A DNA stretch of 64,000 nt from Ramlibacter henchirensis (GTDB lineage: Bacteria > Pseudomonadota > Gammaproteobacteria > Burkholderiales > Burkholderiaceae_C), in contig NZ_SMLM01000001.1 of NCBI RefSeq assembly GCF_004682015.1, positions 1,736,001-1,800,000 of the forward strand, read 5' to 3'. Below are positions 1 through 9,443 of this stretch, one piece after another (positions within the stretch are counted from its first letter, which is position 1; the number at the start of each line of letters is the position of its first letter). The notes beneath the pieces are model-generated. The model saw nothing but the letters and a program-made list of their open reading frames with translations, made no database searches and was not told where the DNA came from. Both the position numbers and the translations under genes were made by a program.

Positions 1-181
1 GCAAGGGATCCGCTACGAGTCCGCGCGCCGGGAAGGCGGCCTGTGCCAGGTGGTGTTCGACCCTGCGGCCCTGAGCCTGCCGCGTCCGAACCTGCAGCAG
101 ACCTGGGTGTGCAAGACGACCCGGAACCTGGTGATGCTCTCCCACGAGCGGGAGAGCATCGAGTTCGCGATGCCGGCCTGA
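1..181 (+). CDS. RES-domain protein, C-terminal fragment
   Basis: The reading frame enters from the left edge (first whole codon at base 2) and stops at 179-181, leaving about 59 residues. The segment starts GIRYESAR, then GGLCQVVF, and resembles the C-terminal part of RES-domain proteins (usually G-x-RY...GG-x-C-hydrophobic). RES proteins are often NAD+-degrading toxins paired with an Xre/MbcA-type antitoxin encoded just upstream. That partner and the N-terminal half, with its catalytic residues, lie outside the window, so function cannot be tested here. The gene converges on ssb with only 16 bases between them. The family call rests on pattern recognition of a short segment and is moderate. 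Confidence 0.5.
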   Translation, partial: QGIRYESARREGGLCQVVFDPAALSLPRPNLQQTWVCKTTRNLVMLSHERESIEFAMPA

Positions 182-197
182 GCGGCCGGCAGGAAAC

Positions 198-695
198 TCA
201 GAAGGGGATGTCGTCGTCCATGTCGTCGAAGCCCGACGACGGCTTGCTCGCGGCCGGGCGCTGGCCAGCGGGCGCGGGTGCGGCCGCACGGGGCGCCGGG
301 GCGCGGCGTTCGTAGCCGCCGCCCTCGTCGTCGCCACCCGGGGCACCGCCGCCCATGCCCTCGCGCTTGCCGAGCATCTTCATCTCGTCGGCGCGGATCT
401 CGGTCGTGAATTTCTCAACGCCCTGCTGGTCAGTCCACTTGCGGGTGCGCAGGCTCCCCTCGACGTAGACCTGCGAGCCCTTGCGCAGGTACTCGCCCGC
501 GATCTCGGCCAGGCGGTCGTTGAAGACGACCCGGTGCCACTCGGTGGCTTCCTTCATCTCGCCGGTCTGCTTGTCCTTCCAGCGCTCGGACGTGGCGATG
601 GTGACGTTGCAGACGCGGCCGCCGCTCGGGAACGTGCGCATCTCGGGATCCTTGCCGAGGTTGCCGACGAGGATGACTTTGTTTACCGATGCCAT
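198..695 (-). CDS. ssb: Single-stranded DNA-binding protein
   Basis: A 165-residue SSB that coats single-stranded DNA in replication, recombination and repair and recruits partners through its tail. The N-terminal OB fold (about residues 1-110) opens [18 protein letters not shown], a family hallmark, followed by a Gly/Arg/Ala/Pro-rich linker. The acidic tip ends DDMDDDIPF, the standard partner-binding tail. Length is close to the usual 160-180. The start is preceded by an AGGAAG-like Shine-Dalgarno sequence (about 705-712 read on the minus strand). It lies downstream of an MFS gene on the same strand, 37 bases away, which in turn diverges from uvrA, a frequent arrangement in Burkholderiales. 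No LexA-type CTGT-N8-ACAG box is visible nearby. Confidence 0.97.
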   Translation of the reverse strand: MASVNKVILVGNLGKDPEMRTFPSGGRVCNVTIATSERWKDKQTGEMKEATEWHRVVFNDRLAEIAGEYLRKGSQVYVEGSLRTRKWTDQQGVEKFTTEIRADEMKMLGKREGMGGGAPGGDDEGGGYERRAPAPRAAAPAPAGQRPAASKPSSGFDDMDDDIPF

Positions 696-732
696 GAGGT
701 GCTTCCTCCTAGGGGATTGCGGGAATTGTGGC

Positions 733-1947
733 TTATGTGGCCTGGGCCTCGTCGGCCAGGACTTCCTCCGGCGAGGGCGAGCGGCCCGGGGCGGCCATGG
801 GCCAGGCGATCACGAGCCAGAGGAACGTCAATCCGGCACAGACCGCGAACAGCCCCTGCGCCCCAACGTGCTTGGTGAGCCAGCCGCCGACCGCTCCGCC
901 GGCAAAGAAGCCCAGCGATTGGAGGGTGTTGTAGACGCCCAGCGCGGCGCCGCGGGCATGCGGCGGTGCGACGCGCGAAGCCATGCTGGGCTGGCTGGCC
1001 TCGAGCACGTTGAAGCCGCAGAAGAAGACGAACAGCACCGCGGCCAGCGCCGCAATCGAGGGCCGGTCGGCCACCAGCGCCAGCGCCACCTGCACGACCC
1101 CCACCAGACCGATCGAGGCCAGGAACACCGCGCGCAGGTAGCCGCGACGCTCCAGCGGGAACAGCGTCAGCCCCATCACGGCGAACGAGCCCAGCACCGT
1201 CGGCAGGTAGACCGTCCAGTGCCGATCCTTTTCCAGCCCCGCCTGCACCAGCAGGGCGGGAATCGCCACCCACATCGCCAGCTGCACGGCATGCAGCACG
1301 AAGACGCCGACGTCCAGGCGCAGCAGCCCCGGATGGCGCAGCACTTCGCGGAGTCCGCCTCGCGGCCTGGCGTCCGCCTTGTGCTCGGCCGGTTCCGGCG
1401 GCGTCCACCAGGTGACGATGCCCATGCAGGCCATCGCCAGGACGCCGGTGATGGCGAACAGGATCGGCAGTCCACCTACTCCGGCAAGCACGGGGGCGGC
1501 CACGAGGGACAGCGCGAACATCAGCCCGATGCTCGCGCCCACCATCGCCATCGCCTTGGTGCGGACCTCGTCGCGCGTCTGGTCGGCCAGCAAGGCGGTG
1601 ACCGCGGCCGACACCGCGCCGGCGCCCTGCAGCGATCGCCCGACGATCAGCCACAGCAGGTTGTCCGCCACCGCCGCCACGAAGCTGCCGCCCGCGAACA
1701 CGGCCAAACCGATGAGGATCACGCGCTTGCGGCCGAACCGGTCCGACGCCATGCCGAACGGGATCTGCAGCAAGCCCTGGGTCAGGCCGTAGATGCCCAT
1801 CGCGAGGCCCACGAGCGCCGCGTCCTGGCCGCCGGGATAGCGCGCCGCCTCGAGCGCGAACACGGGCAGCACCAGGAAAAGGCCGAGCATGCGGGCGGCG
1901 AACACCAGCGAGAGCGAGCCGCTGGCGCGGCGCTCCAGCGGCGTCAT
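733..1947 (-). CDS. MFS transporter (YajR-like drug/solute exporter family)
   Basis: Twelve-helix major facilitator of 404 residues, inner membrane, substrate unknown. It opens [20 protein letters not shown] and then a hydrophobic helix. The loop after helix 2 carries the MFS signature ([13 protein letters not shown]), as in proton-driven exporters. An upstream in-frame ATG at 2007 would add 20 polar residues atypical of the family, so 1947 is preferred. The gene lies between ssb (same strand, downstream) and divergent uvrA; with those two DNA-repair genes as neighbours its physiological role is not indicated by context. Specific substrate calls would be guesses. Confidence 0.88.
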   Translation of the reverse strand: MTPLERRASGSLSLVFAARMLGLFLVLPVFALEAARYPGGQDAALVGLAMGIYGLTQGLLQIPFGMASDRFGRKRVILIGLAVFAGGSFVAAVADNLLWLIVGRSLQGAGAVSAAVTALLADQTRDEVRTKAMAMVGASIGLMFALSLVAAPVLAGVGGLPILFAITGVLAMACMGIVTWWTPPEPAEHKADARPRGGLREVLRHPGLLRLDVGVFVLHAVQLAMWVAIPALLVQAGLEKDRHWTVYLPTVLGSFAVMGLTLFPLERRGYLRAVFLASIGLVGVVQVALALVADRPSIAALAAVLFVFFCGFNVLEASQPSMASRVAPPHARGAALGVYNTLQSLGFFAGGAVGGWLTKHVGAQGLFAVCAGLTFLWLVIAWPMAAPGRSPSPEEVLADEAQAT

Positions 1948-2125
1948 GCGGTGCCGGTCGGGTTGCGAGGTGGATGTCACGAAACGGAATCGGGCCGGGG
2001 CGGCCAAAACGGGCCGGGCGCGGTGCCGGCGAGCCCCGCATTGTCAGGCATGGGCGGTGCCGGCCGTGGCGCGCCGCGGGGCCATCCGTCTATCATGGTC
2101 GGTTTCCCTCGACACAGCCCAGCCG

Positions 2126-5029
2126 TTGAACACGTCCGAAGGCAAGTACCTGGCCCGATCGCTGCAGGACCAGCGGATCTCGATCCGCGGGGCGCGCACG
2201 CACAACCTCAAGAACATCGACCTGGACCTGCCGCGCAACCAGCTGGTGGTGATCACCGGCCTGTCGGGCTCGGGCAAGTCGTCGCTGGCGTTCGACACGA
2301 TGTACGCCGAAGGCCAGCGGCGCTACGTCGAGAGCCTGTCGGCGTATGCCCGGCAATTCCTGCAGCTGATGGACAAGCCCGAGGTGGACCTGATCGAGGG
2401 CCTGTCACCGGCGATCGCCATCGAGCAGAAGGCCACCAGCCACAACCCGCGCTCGACCGTGGGCACCGTGACCGAGATCCACGATTACCTGCGCCTGCTG
2501 TTCGCGCGCGCCGGGACGCCCTATTGCCCCAACCACGACATCCCGCTGTCGTCGCAGACGGTGTCACAGATGGTCGACACGGTGCTCGCACTGCCGGCCG
2601 ACACGCGGCTGATGGTGCTGGCGCCGATCGCGCGCGAACGCAAGGGCGAATTCGAGGACGTGTTTGCGCACATGCAGGCGCAGGGCTACGTGCGCTTCCG
2701 AATCAATGGCAAGCCGTTCGAAGCCGAGAACCTGCCCAAGCTGAAGAAGACCGAGAAGCACGACATCGACGTGGTGATCGACCGGCTGAAGGTGCGGCCG
2801 GAGGTGCAGCAGCGCCTGGCCGAGAGCTTCGAGGCCGCGCTGCGGCTGGCCGAGGGCCGCGCCATCGCGCTCGAGATGGACAGCGGCAAGGAGCACCTGT
2901 TCAACGCCAAGTTCGCCTGCCCGATCTGCCACTACTCGATCGCCGAGCTGGAGCCGCGGCTGTTCTCGTTCAACTCGCCCGTGGGTGCCTGCCCCGAGTG
3001 CGACGGGCTCGGGAGCATGGAGTTCTTCGACCCGCAGCGCGTCGTCGCGTTTCCCTCGCTGTCCCTGGCGTCGGGAGCGATCAAGGGCTGGGACCGGCGC
3101 AACCCGTACTACTTCAGCATGGTCGAGAGCCTGGCGAAGCACTACCGCTTCAGCGTGGACGAGCCGTTCGAGAACCTCGAGGCGGCCGTGCAGAAGGCGG
3201 TGCTGCAGGGCTCCGGCGAGGAAGAGATCCGATTCAACTACGTGATGGAATCGGGCACCTTCGCCGGAAAGAAAGTCACGAGGAAACATGCGTGGGAGGG
3301 TGTGATTCCGAACATGGTGAGGCGCTATCGCGAGACCGACTCGGCCACGGTGCGCGAGGAGCTGGCCCGCTACCGCAGCCTGCAGCCCTGCCCTGTTTGC
3401 GCCGGCACGCGGCTGCGCACCGAAGCGCGGCATGTGCGCGTGGGCGAAGACGGGCAGGCCCGCACGATCTACGACGTCAGCCGAGTCACGCTGCGTGAAG
3501 CGCTGGCGTACTTCGAAGGGCTGCAACTGCGCGGCGCCAAGGGGGAAATCGCGTCCAAGGTCGTGCGCGAGATCTCGAACCGGCTCAGGTTCCTGAACGA
3601 CGTCGGGCTGAACTACCTGAGCCTGGAGCGCAGCGCCGAGACGCTCTCCGGCGGCGAGGCGCAGCGTATTCGGCTCGCGAGCCAGATCGGCTCCGGCCTG
3701 ACGGGCGTGATGTACGTGCTGGACGAGCCCAGCATCGGCCTGCACCAGCGCGACAACGACCGGCTGATCGGCACGCTCAAGCACCTGCGCGACATCGGCA
3801 ACAGCGTGCTGGTGGTCGAGCACGACGAGGACATGATCCGCGCCGCCGACCACGTGGTGGACATGGGGCCCGGTGCCGGCATCCACGGCGGCCAGGTCAT
3901 GGCTCAGGGCACGCCGGACGACGTGCAGGCCAGCGAGAAATCGCTCACCGGCCGCTACATGGCCGGCACGCTGAGCATTCCCCTGCCGAAGAAGCGCAAC
4001 GCCTGGCTGCCGCTGGAAGGCGGCAAGCCCGGCGAGCTGCAGCGGCTGCGCATCGTGGGTGCGCGCGGCAACAACCTCAAGGATGTCACGGTCGAATTCC
4101 CGGTCGGGCTGCTCACCTGCGTGACGGGCGTATCCGGCTCGGGCAAGTCGACGCTGGTCAACGACACGCTCTACGCCGCCGTCGCGCGCACGCTCTACCG
4201 CGCGCACGAGGAGCCTGCGCCGCACGAGGAGATCGACGGCATCGAGCACTTCGACAAGGTGATCAACGTCGACCAGTCGCCGATCGGCCGCACGCCGCGA
4301 AGCAACCCAGCCACCTACACCGGACTGTTCACGCCGATCCGCGAGCTGATGGCCGAAACGTCGACGGCCAAGGAGCGCGGGTATGGGCCGGGGCGCTTCT
4401 CCTTCAACGTGGCCGGCGGGCGCTGCGAAGCGTGCCAGGGCGACGGGATGGTCAAGGTGGAGATGCACTTCCTTCCCGACGTCTACGTGCCATGCGACGT
4501 GTGCCGGGGCGCCCGCTACAACCGCGAGACGCTGGAGGTGCAGTGGAAGGGCCGGAACATCGCGCAGATCCTGGACCTCACGGTGGAGGACGCGTACGAA
4601 TTCTTGAAGCCGGTGCCGGCGATCGCGCGCAAGTTGCAGACGCTGCTGGATGTGGGGCTGTCGTACATCAAGCTGGGGCAGGCGGCGACGACGCTGTCAG
4701 GCGGCGAGGCGCAGCGGGTGAAGCTGGCGCTGGAGCTGTCGAAGCGGGATACGGGGCGGACGCTCTACATCCTGGACGAGCCGACGACTGGGTTGCATTT
4801 CGCGGACATCGACCTGCTGCTGAAGGTGCTGCACCAGCTGCGCGATGCGGGGAACACGATCGTCGTGATCGAGCACAACCTGGATGTGATCAAGACGGCG
4901 GATTGGGTGGTGGATATGGGGCCCGAGGGTGGGGCTGGGGGCGGGACGGTGGTGGGGGCAGGGACGCCGGAGGCGATTGCGGGGAATGCGGGGAGTCATA
5001 CGGGGCGGTATCTCAAGCGGCTGCTTTGA
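2126..5029 (+). CDS. uvrA: UvrABC excinuclease subunit A
   Basis: Damage-sensing ATPase of nucleotide excision repair; dimers load UvrB onto lesions. Two ABC modules are complete. The first Walker A is GLSGSGKSS near residue 45, with a CPIC...CPEC zinc insertion near 268. The first signature is [14 protein letters not shown], followed by LDEPSIGLH. The second Walker A is GVSGSGKST near 668, with the large CEAC...CDVC zinc finger near 767, then [13 protein letters not shown] and [10 protein letters not shown] chose a TTG start at 2126, giving 967 residues (E. coli 940). It precedes the conserved region [15 protein letters not shown], and no in-frame ATG or GTG lies near it. The frame is open to 1889, but that extension overlaps the divergent MFS gene. 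A possible -10 (TATCAT) lies at 2091-2096. Confidence 0.96.
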   Translation: MNTSEGKYLARSLQDQRISIRGARTHNLKNIDLDLPRNQLVVITGLSGSGKSSLAFDTMYAEGQRRYVESLSAYARQFLQLMDKPEVDLIEGLSPAIAIEQKATSHNPRSTVGTVTEIHDYLRLLFARAGTPYCPNHDIPLSSQTVSQMVDTVLALPADTRLMVLAPIARERKGEFEDVFAHMQAQGYVRFRINGKPFEAENLPKLKKTEKHDIDVVIDRLKVRPEVQQRLAESFEAALRLAEGRAIALEMDSGKEHLFNAKFACPICHYSIAELEPRLFSFNSPVGACPECDGLGSMEFFDPQRVVAFPSLSLASGAIKGWDRRNPYYFSMVESLAKHYRFSVDEPFENLEAAVQKAVLQGSGEEEIRFNYVMESGTFAGKKVTRKHAWEGVIPNMVRRYRETDSATVREELARYRSLQPCPVCAGTRLRTEARHVRVGEDGQARTIYDVSRVTLREALAYFEGLQLRGAKGEIASKVVREISNRLRFLNDVGLNYLSLERSAETLSGGEAQRIRLASQIGSGLTGVMYVLDEPSIGLHQRDNDRLIGTLKHLRDIGNSVLVVEHDEDMIRAADHVVDMGPGAGIHGGQVMAQGTPDDVQASEKSLTGRYMAGTLSIPLPKKRNAWLPLEGGKPGELQRLRIVGARGNNLKDVTVEFPVGLLTCVTGVSGSGKSTLVNDTLYAAVARTLYRAHEEPAPHEEIDGIEHFDKVINVDQSPIGRTPRSNPATYTGLFTPIRELMAETSTAKERGYGPGRFSFNVAGGRCEACQGDGMVKVEMHFLPDVYVPCDVCRGARYNRETLEVQWKGRNIAQILDLTVEDAYEFLKPVPAIARKLQTLLDVGLSYIKLGQAATTLSGGEAQRVKLALELSKRDTGRTLYILDEPTTGLHFADIDLLLKVLHQLRDAGNTIVVIEHNLDVIKTADWVVDMGPEGGAGGGTVVGAGTPEAIAGNAGSHTGRYLKRLL

Positions 5030-5080
5030 GGCGGACGCGAGCACCCGAGGGGAAAGCGCTGCCGACCTGATCTCCACAAC

Positions 5081-5110
5081 AAAAGAGGCCCGGTTTGTCG
5101 GGCCTCTTTT
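5081..5110. terminator. Bidirectional rho-independent terminator after uvrA
   Basis: A perfect 12-bp inverted repeat, AAAAGAGGCCCG (5081-5092) and CGGGCCTCTTTT (5099-5110), encloses a 6-base loop. The A and T flanks give a U-tract on both strands. It can end uvrA transcription from the left and, read on the minus strand, lies just downstream of the beta-propeller lipoprotein gene that stops at 5129. Confidence 0.9.
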
Positions 5111-5128
5111 CGCGGAGACGCCTAAGGC

Positions 5129-6250
5129 TCACTCAGCCACGTTGACAATACTGATTCCGCCGGGGCTGGTACCTGCCGCGGTTGACCCCGCCATCAAGGC
5201 AAGCGCGCCCGTGTCTTCGTTGACCTCGAACGTAGATACAGTGCCCGCCTCGTTCGTTGCATAAACGAACCGACCCGACGGAGTGACTGCCATCGACAAG
5301 ATTCCATCGGGGCTGTCCGTACGGATGGGGGAACCGAGTGCACCAGTGCCGGGGTCAATGGTGAAGGCCCACACGCCGTACCCCTCCAAGTCCAACGTAG
5401 CGACAAAGGCAAATCGTCCCAAGGGGTCAATGGCAATAGACCAAGAGGAGTCGAAGTCCGCTTCAAAGACTGGGGGGCCCGGTTCGCGTGTTACTGCATC
5501 GATTGCGTGTCTAGAAACTGTTCCATCGGCGTTCGCGGTGTAGAGAAAGTGCCCCGACGGCGCAATGGCGAGAGCCTGCGGCGCGAAGCCCGCATTCACA
5601 GTGGTTGGAGCTCCCAGGTTGCCTGTGTCTTCGACCTCATAACACGAGATGCGATTGTCCGACCTCGCCACGTACAAAGCCCGGCCGGAAACGTCCAGCG
5701 CGATATCGTTTGCACGGCCTCCTGCTCCCACAAGCACGGTCTCTATTCCTTCCAGCGCTCCCGTATCCGAAGCAATCGAACAGACCTGGAACGTGTTGTC
5801 ATCAGCCGATATGACATAAGCGAAGCGTCCGGATGGATGGATGCGAATCTTGCTAGTCCGATGCCCGGCCGCAAACGGAGTTCCCGGCTTCAGCATGCCC
5901 GACACGGCATCCACCGTGTACGTCGAGACATTGTCCTCCTCGGAGTTGGCAACATAGGCAAAACGGGCGGACGGATGAATCGCAATCGAAGCGGCTCCGG
6001 CACCGGCCACCGCTGTCTCGCCGGGGCTCAACGTGCCATCGGCTTCAACCTGATAGATCGAAACGTCGGCAGACTCGTAATTCGCAACGTAGGCGAACGT
6101 ACGAACAGTTGGCGCGGGAGGGGAGGGCGGCACAGGCGCAGGCGCTGGTGATCCCCCTCCCCCTCCACCGCCGCAACCCGCCAGAAGAACACCACTCCCG
6201 GCCAGCAGGGCCAATGGTGGGAGAGATCGAATCAGGGAACGACGTTGCAT
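5129..6250 (-). CDS. Secreted beta-propeller (lactonase-fold) lipoprotein
   Basis: Protein of 373 residues with a lipoprotein signal: MQRRSLIRSLPPLALLAG, then the lipobox LLAGC. After the Cys come seven Gly and a Pro/Ala linker. The rest is repeated blade units of the type FAYVAN...D-N-VSTY-x-VD...G-L-PG, each about 45-50 residues, as in the YncE/6-phosphogluconolactonase-like 7-bladed propeller family. It is probably anchored at the outer membrane facing the periplasm or outside. Enzymatic activity is not shown, and many such proteins are only called lactonase fold. The start at 6250 is supported by GAAAGGAC upstream; an upstream in-frame ATG (6340) would put 30 polar residues before the signal. 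Base composition looks less GC-rich than the neighbours, hinting at later acquisition. Confidence 0.8.
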   Translation of the reverse strand: MQRRSLIRSLPPLALLAGSGVLLAGCGGGGGGGSPAPAPVPPSPPAPTVRTFAYVANYESADVSIYQVEADGTLSPGETAVAGAGAASIAIHPSARFAYVANSEEDNVSTYTVDAVSGMLKPGTPFAAGHRTSKIRIHPSGRFAYVISADDNTFQVCSIASDTGALEGIETVLVGAGGRANDIALDVSGRALYVARSDNRISCYEVEDTGNLGAPTTVNAGFAPQALAIAPSGHFLYTANADGTVSRHAIDAVTREPGPPVFEADFDSSWSIAIDPLGRFAFVATLDLEGYGVWAFTIDPGTGALGSPIRTDSPDGILSMAVTPSGRFVYATNEAGTVSTFEVNEDTGALALMAGSTAAGTSPGGISIVNVAE

Positions 6251-6352
6251 GTCATGCGTCCTTTCAAAGAGCGCATGACTCTCTTTCGGATGCCGCTGAC
6301 CGTGAAGTGACGACCGCCACTGTGCGGCGCTGGCTGACAAGAAGCGACGCGG

Positions 6353-6934
6353 TCAGGCGCGCACCAGCACCGGCTCCGGATAGCGGTAGTGATCAAGCGC
6401 TGGACGCGCCAGCGCCACCTGCATCGCCACAGCCACATACATCCCCGCCAGTTGCGTAATCTCGATCATCGTGACCTCGTCCAGGTGCTCGCGGCAGGCC
6501 GCGAATGTGGCGTCGCTCACCTGCAATCGGGGCACCAGCGCATCCACCAGCTCCATCGCCGCGCGCTGCTCGCGCGACCACAGAGCCGGTTCCGGCTGTT
6601 CTCGCCGAACGTCCTCGATTTGCACCCAGTTCAGTCCCATGCGTTCCGAGATCGTCTGCACGTGCAGGTTGAACTCGTAGTCGTTCCCGGTCGCGACGCA
6701 GGTGCGCAGGATCACGGCCTCGCGCAGGGCACGGGGCAGGCGCCGGCCATCGAGCAGTCCGGCCGGGCCGAGCAGGCCGCTGTCGACCAGGAAGCGGAAC
6801 AGGCCCTCGTTGCGCGCCACGGTGAGAAACAGCTGCGGCGGCGTGGTCCCCGGCGGCAGCAGCCGCTCCATCGCGGCAGCGAGTTCGGCAGAGAGCGGCT
6901 GCGCCGCTGGGGCGATGCGGGGCGTGGAAGGCAT
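6353..6934 (-). CDS. Carboxymuconolactone decarboxylase-family protein
   Basis: A 193-residue all-helical CMD/AhpD-like protein. The core motif near the middle (LREAVILRTC, then NDYEFNLHV) fits the family pattern of a helix with Cys followed by YEW/YEF-x-x-H. Only one Cys is present instead of the CxxC of true AhpD peroxidases, so peroxidase activity through a disulfide is unlikely. Start ATG has AAGGAG immediately upstream. It is divergent from an HxlR regulator with 62 bases between, so it is the natural target of that regulator. HxlR proteins commonly respond to electrophiles or quinones, which suggests but does not show a detoxification role. Confidence 0.82.
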   Translation of the reverse strand: MPSTPRIAPAAQPLSAELAAAMERLLPPGTTPPQLFLTVARNEGLFRFLVDSGLLGPAGLLDGRRLPRALREAVILRTCVATGNDYEFNLHVQTISERMGLNWVQIEDVRREQPEPALWSREQRAAMELVDALVPRLQVSDATFAACREHLDEVTMIEITQLAGMYVAVAMQVALARPALDHYRYPEPVLVRA

Positions 6935-6945
6935 GGGTGCTCCTT

Positions 6946-6964
6946 GCTTCTGAATCCGAAGCAG
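6946..6964. promoter_or_regulatory. Candidate HxlR operator, distal copy
   Basis: Perfect inverted repeat TGCTTC-N7-GAAGCA between the CMD-family gene and the divergent HxlR gene. A similar second copy (CGCTTC-N6-GAAAGCA) lies at 6979-6997 over the HxlR gene's -10. Paired dyads flanking a divergent regulator/target promoter are what an autoregulating HxlR dimer would need; binding is inferred. Confidence 0.5.
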
Positions 6965-6978
6965 CCAGTCTAGCCGCG

Positions 6979-6997
6979 CGCTTCTAAAATGAAAGCA
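6979..6997 (+). promoter_or_regulatory. HxlR gene promoter (-10 TAAAAT) inside a second operator-like dyad
   Basis: TAAAAT at 6985-6990 ends six bases before the ATG at 6997, so transcription should start at or near the start codon. The -10 is the centre of an imperfect dyad CGCTTC...GAAAGCA that repeats the half-sites at 6946-6964. Occupancy would block RNA polymerase directly. Confidence 0.5.
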
Positions 6998-7341
6998 TGG
7001 ACAAGACGCCCGCGCGACACGCGGCCCGGCCCTCGGCCAAGGACGCCATCAACTCGGCCCTGGAGCTGTTCAATCGCCGATGGACGCTGCGCATCCTCTG
7101 GGAGCTCCGCAGCGAGCCGATGAACTTCCGCCAGCTGCAGGTCGCCTGCGGCGAGCTGTCCGCTTCGGTGCTGAACCAGCGGCTGACGGAATTGCGCGAG
7201 GCCTTGCTCGTGGAGCACGACGCCCGCCAGGGCTACGGCCTTTCGCCGCACGGCCGAGCCCTGATGATCGCGTTCCAGCCTCTGCTCGACTGGGCGCAGC
7301 CGTGGGCCCGCGCAGTCGCGAAGGCTCGGCAGCGCACCTAG
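6997..7341 (+). CDS. HxlR-family transcriptional regulator
   Basis: A 114-residue winged-helix protein of the HxlR (MarR-related) family. Family landmarks are ALELFNRRWTLRILWELR at about residues 27-44, then MNFRQLQ, LSASVLNQRLTELREALLVE (recognition helix and wing) and YGLSPHGRAL. Length and single-domain layout are typical. It lacks the N-terminal Cys used for sensing in HypR-type members, so the signal is unknown. It diverges from the CMD-family gene, and two similar dyads in the shared gap suggest it represses both itself and that gene. The mRNA is predicted to be leaderless (-10 TAAAAT six bases before ATG). Confidence 0.9.
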   Translation: MDKTPARHAARPSAKDAINSALELFNRRWTLRILWELRSEPMNFRQLQVACGELSASVLNQRLTELREALLVEHDARQGYGLSPHGRALMIAFQPLLDWAQPWARAVAKARQRT

Positions 7342-7445
7342 ACGACTGAACCGTTCACTCGTGCGCTGCGCATGCGACCCGCGCCTACATCGTCGGGGTG
7401 CAGCACGCGCTACGGTTGCCTCACTAGCAGGAACCAGGAGCAGCG

Positions 7446-7664
7446 ATGGACACCGGAAAGCGGCGCGGCGAGGAGCCGGATCAGATCGACATCAACGACC
7501 CGCAGGCCTGCAAGGAGTGGGCGCGCAAGCTGGACTGCTCCGAAGCGCAGCTTCATGAAGCAGTCAAGGCGGTGGGCAATCAGGCCAGTGACGTGGAGAT
7601 GCACCTGCACGGCGTTCACAGCACCACCAACTCCGATCGCATGGACGAGGTCGGCGACAGCTGA
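7446..7664 (+). CDS. DUF3606-family small protein
   Basis: A 72-residue soluble protein with the DUF3606 pattern. It has IDINDPQACKEWARKL, then LDCSEAQLHEAVKAVGNQ, forming two helices that align with the short two-helix domain found in many Burkholderiales proteins. No biochemical role is established for the family. CCAGGAGCAGCG directly before the ATG is a good ribosome binding site, unlike the leaderless genes around it. It is monocistronic, between the HxlR gene and convergent pyrF. Confidence 0.75.
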   Translation: MDTGKRRGEEPDQIDINDPQACKEWARKLDCSEAQLHEAVKAVGNQASDVEMHLHGVHSTTNSDRMDEVGDS

Positions 7665-7693
7665 ACTGAAACCCCCGCAACCCCGCGAGCCGG

Positions 7694-8518
7694 TCAGGGT
7701 CGCGCCGAAGCGAGCAGCGCCCGCGTCTTCTCTGCCTCCCGCCGCGCCGCCTGCGCGTAGTCATCGCCGCTCGACGCGTACAGGATCGCCCGCGAGGAAT
7801 TGACCACGATCGGCGCATCGGGCCGCCAACCGGCGCGCACGGTCGCGACCGCATCGCCGCCCTGAGCACCCACGCCCGGGATCAGCAGCGGCAGCGTCGG
7901 CGCGATCGCGCGCACGCGCTCGATCTCGTTGGGATATGTCGCGCCCACCACCAGCCCGAGTTGCCCGTTCAGGTTCCACGGCCCCTGCGCCAGCCGCGCC
8001 ACATGCTCGTACAGCAGCGGCGATCCCTCAATCGATGCGAGCCGCTGGTTCTGCAGGTCATCCCCACCCGGGTTGGAAGTGCGACAGAGCAGGAACGCAC
8101 CCTTTCCTTCGTGCTTCAGGTAAGGCTCCACCGAATCGAAGCCCATGAACGGCGACAACGTCACCGCATCCGCGCCATACCGCTCGAACGCTTCGATCGC
8201 GTACTGCTCCGCCGTCGCGCCGATGTCGCCTCGCTTGGCATCCAGGATCACCGGCACATGCGGCGCCACTTTGCGGATGTGCGCGATCAGCCGCTCCAGC
8301 TGATCCTCCGCCCGATGCGCCGCGAAGTACGCGATCTGCGGCTTGTACGCGATCACCAGGTCCGCGGTGGCATCCACGATGCGTGCGCAGAACTCGCCGA
8401 TGCGCGTCGCATCGCCCCGCAGGGCCGCCGGGAAGCGCCTCGGCTCGGGGTCCAGCCCCACGCACAGCATCGAGCCGTTTCGCTCCTGCGCGGCGCGCAG
8501 CATCTCCAGGAACTTCAT
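7694..8518 (-). CDS. pyrF: Orotidine 5'-phosphate decarboxylase
   Basis: Last step of UMP biosynthesis, cytoplasmic. Type-2 (long) OMP decarboxylase of 274 residues. It has MLCVGLDPE near the N-terminus, the catalytic loop [18 protein letters not shown] near the middle (the family's D-x-K-R-x-D-I signature), and a phosphate-binding [12 protein letters not shown] loop near the end. The start at 8518 matches the family ([16 protein letters not shown]). An in-frame upstream ATG at 8545 would run into the divergent promoter. The -10 TACAAT (8526-8531) ends seven bases before the ATG, so the message should be leaderless. Divergent from the EamA permease. Confidence 0.96.
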   Translation of the reverse strand: MKFLEMLRAAQERNGSMLCVGLDPEPRRFPAALRGDATRIGEFCARIVDATADLVIAYKPQIAYFAAHRAEDQLERLIAHIRKVAPHVPVILDAKRGDIGATAEQYAIEAFERYGADAVTLSPFMGFDSVEPYLKHEGKGAFLLCRTSNPGGDDLQNQRLASIEGSPLLYEHVARLAQGPWNLNGQLGLVVGATYPNEIERVRAIAPTLPLLIPGVGAQGGDAVATVRAGWRPDAPIVVNSSRAILYASSGDDYAQAARREAEKTRALLASARP

Positions 8519-8519
8519 G

Positions 8520-8552
8520 CGGGCGATTGTAGGGATGACCCACAATCGCCCG
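8520..8552. promoter_or_regulatory. Mirror-image divergent promoters of pyrF and the EamA permease
   Basis: An 11-bp perfect inverted repeat (CGGGCGATTGT at 8520-8530 and ACAATCGCCCG at 8542-8552) fills the 34-base gap between the two ATGs. The left arm read on the minus strand gives TACAAT, 7 bases, then pyrF's ATG. The right arm gives CACAAT, 6 bases, then the permease ATG. The dyad is thus two facing -10 elements whose spacers were drawn from the same sequence. Two polymerases could not occupy it together. Confidence 0.55.
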
Positions 8553-9437
8553 ATGCACAGACTCAGCCGGCAGCAACTCGTCCTCCTGGTGCTCCTGACC
8601 GTGGTGTGGGGCGTGAACTGGCCGGTGATGAAGGTGGGCGTGACGGGCTATCCGCCGCTCACGTTCCGCGCGCTCTCGCTCTGGCTCGGGCTGCCGGTGC
8701 TGGCCCTGGTGCTGGTCGCGATGAAGGTGCCGTTCACGATCGCGCGGCGCGACTGGGCGCAACTGACCGGGCTGGCGGCCACCAACATGTTCGTCTGGAA
8801 CGCCTGCATCATCCTCGCGCTGAGCACGCTCTCCAGCGGGCGGGCGGCCATCCTGGGCTACACGATGCCGATCTTCTCGGCGTTGCTGGGCGCCCTCTTC
8901 TTCTCCGCCCCGCTCACGGGCCGCGGCTGGTTGGGCGTGGGCGCGGCGGGCTTGGGCGTGACCCTGCTGCTCTGGCACGAGTTCACGCAATTGGCCGGAA
9001 GACCCGCGGGCGTGATGCTGGCGCTCTTCGCGGCCGCCGTTTGGGCGCTGGGAACGCAGCTGCTGCGGCGCACGACCATCGATCGGCCGACCCTCACGCT
9101 GTCGTTCTGGATGACGGTGCTGACCGCGGTGGTGATGGCGGTGCTGTCGTTGTTCGAGCGCTCGCGCTGGGCCTGGCCTCCGCCGGACGCGACCGGCGCG
9201 ATCGTCTTCAACGCCGTGCTGATCTTCGGCTTCGCGCAAGCCGTCTGGCTCTACCTGGCGCGCAGCCTGCCGCCGATCGCTTCGACGCTCAGCGTGATGT
9301 TCATCCCCATCGTGGGCGTGTTCTCCGGCGCGCTCTGGCTGAAGGAGTCACTGCACTGGCAGGACTGGGCCGCCATGGCGCTCATGGTGGTGGCGATCGC
9401 GTCGGTGCTGTGGCCCGCCCGCGCTGCGCAGGCCTGA
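8553..9437 (+). CDS. EamA/DMT-family permease
   Basis: A 294-residue drug/metabolite transporter with two EamA repeats (about ten helices). It opens [20 protein letters not shown], with the repeat-1 motif [13 protein letters not shown]. Repeat 2 contains [32 protein letters not shown], broken here by the usual P-x-x-A...P-x-x-G pattern. Substrate is unknown (amino-acid or metabolite efflux is usual). ATG 8553 is chosen because conserved sequence starts there and a CACAAT -10 ends six bases earlier. The frame is open further upstream but overlaps pyrF. Two other EamA genes occur at 28458 and 31882. Confidence 0.88.
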   Translation: MHRLSRQQLVLLVLLTVVWGVNWPVMKVGVTGYPPLTFRALSLWLGLPVLALVLVAMKVPFTIARRDWAQLTGLAATNMFVWNACIILALSTLSSGRAAILGYTMPIFSALLGALFFSAPLTGRGWLGVGAAGLGVTLLLWHEFTQLAGRPAGVMLALFAAAVWALGTQLLRRTTIDRPTLTLSFWMTVLTAVVMAVLSLFERSRWAWPPPDATGAIVFNAVLIFGFAQAVWLYLARSLPPIASTLSVMFIPIVGVFSGALWLKESLHWQDWAAMALMVVAIASVLWPARAAQA

Positions 9438-9443
9438 ACGCCG

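Noticed and set aside
1948..2125. LexA/SOS box controlling uvrA or the MFS/ssb side
   Set aside because: No CTGT-N8-ACAG-like dyad is visible in the divergent region.
2564..4468. Long minus-strand ORF of 634 codons inside uvrA
   Set aside because: Antisense shadow: low-complexity His/Val/Ala/Arg-rich composition typical of opposite-strand frames in GC-rich DNA, while the plus strand encodes a full UvrA.
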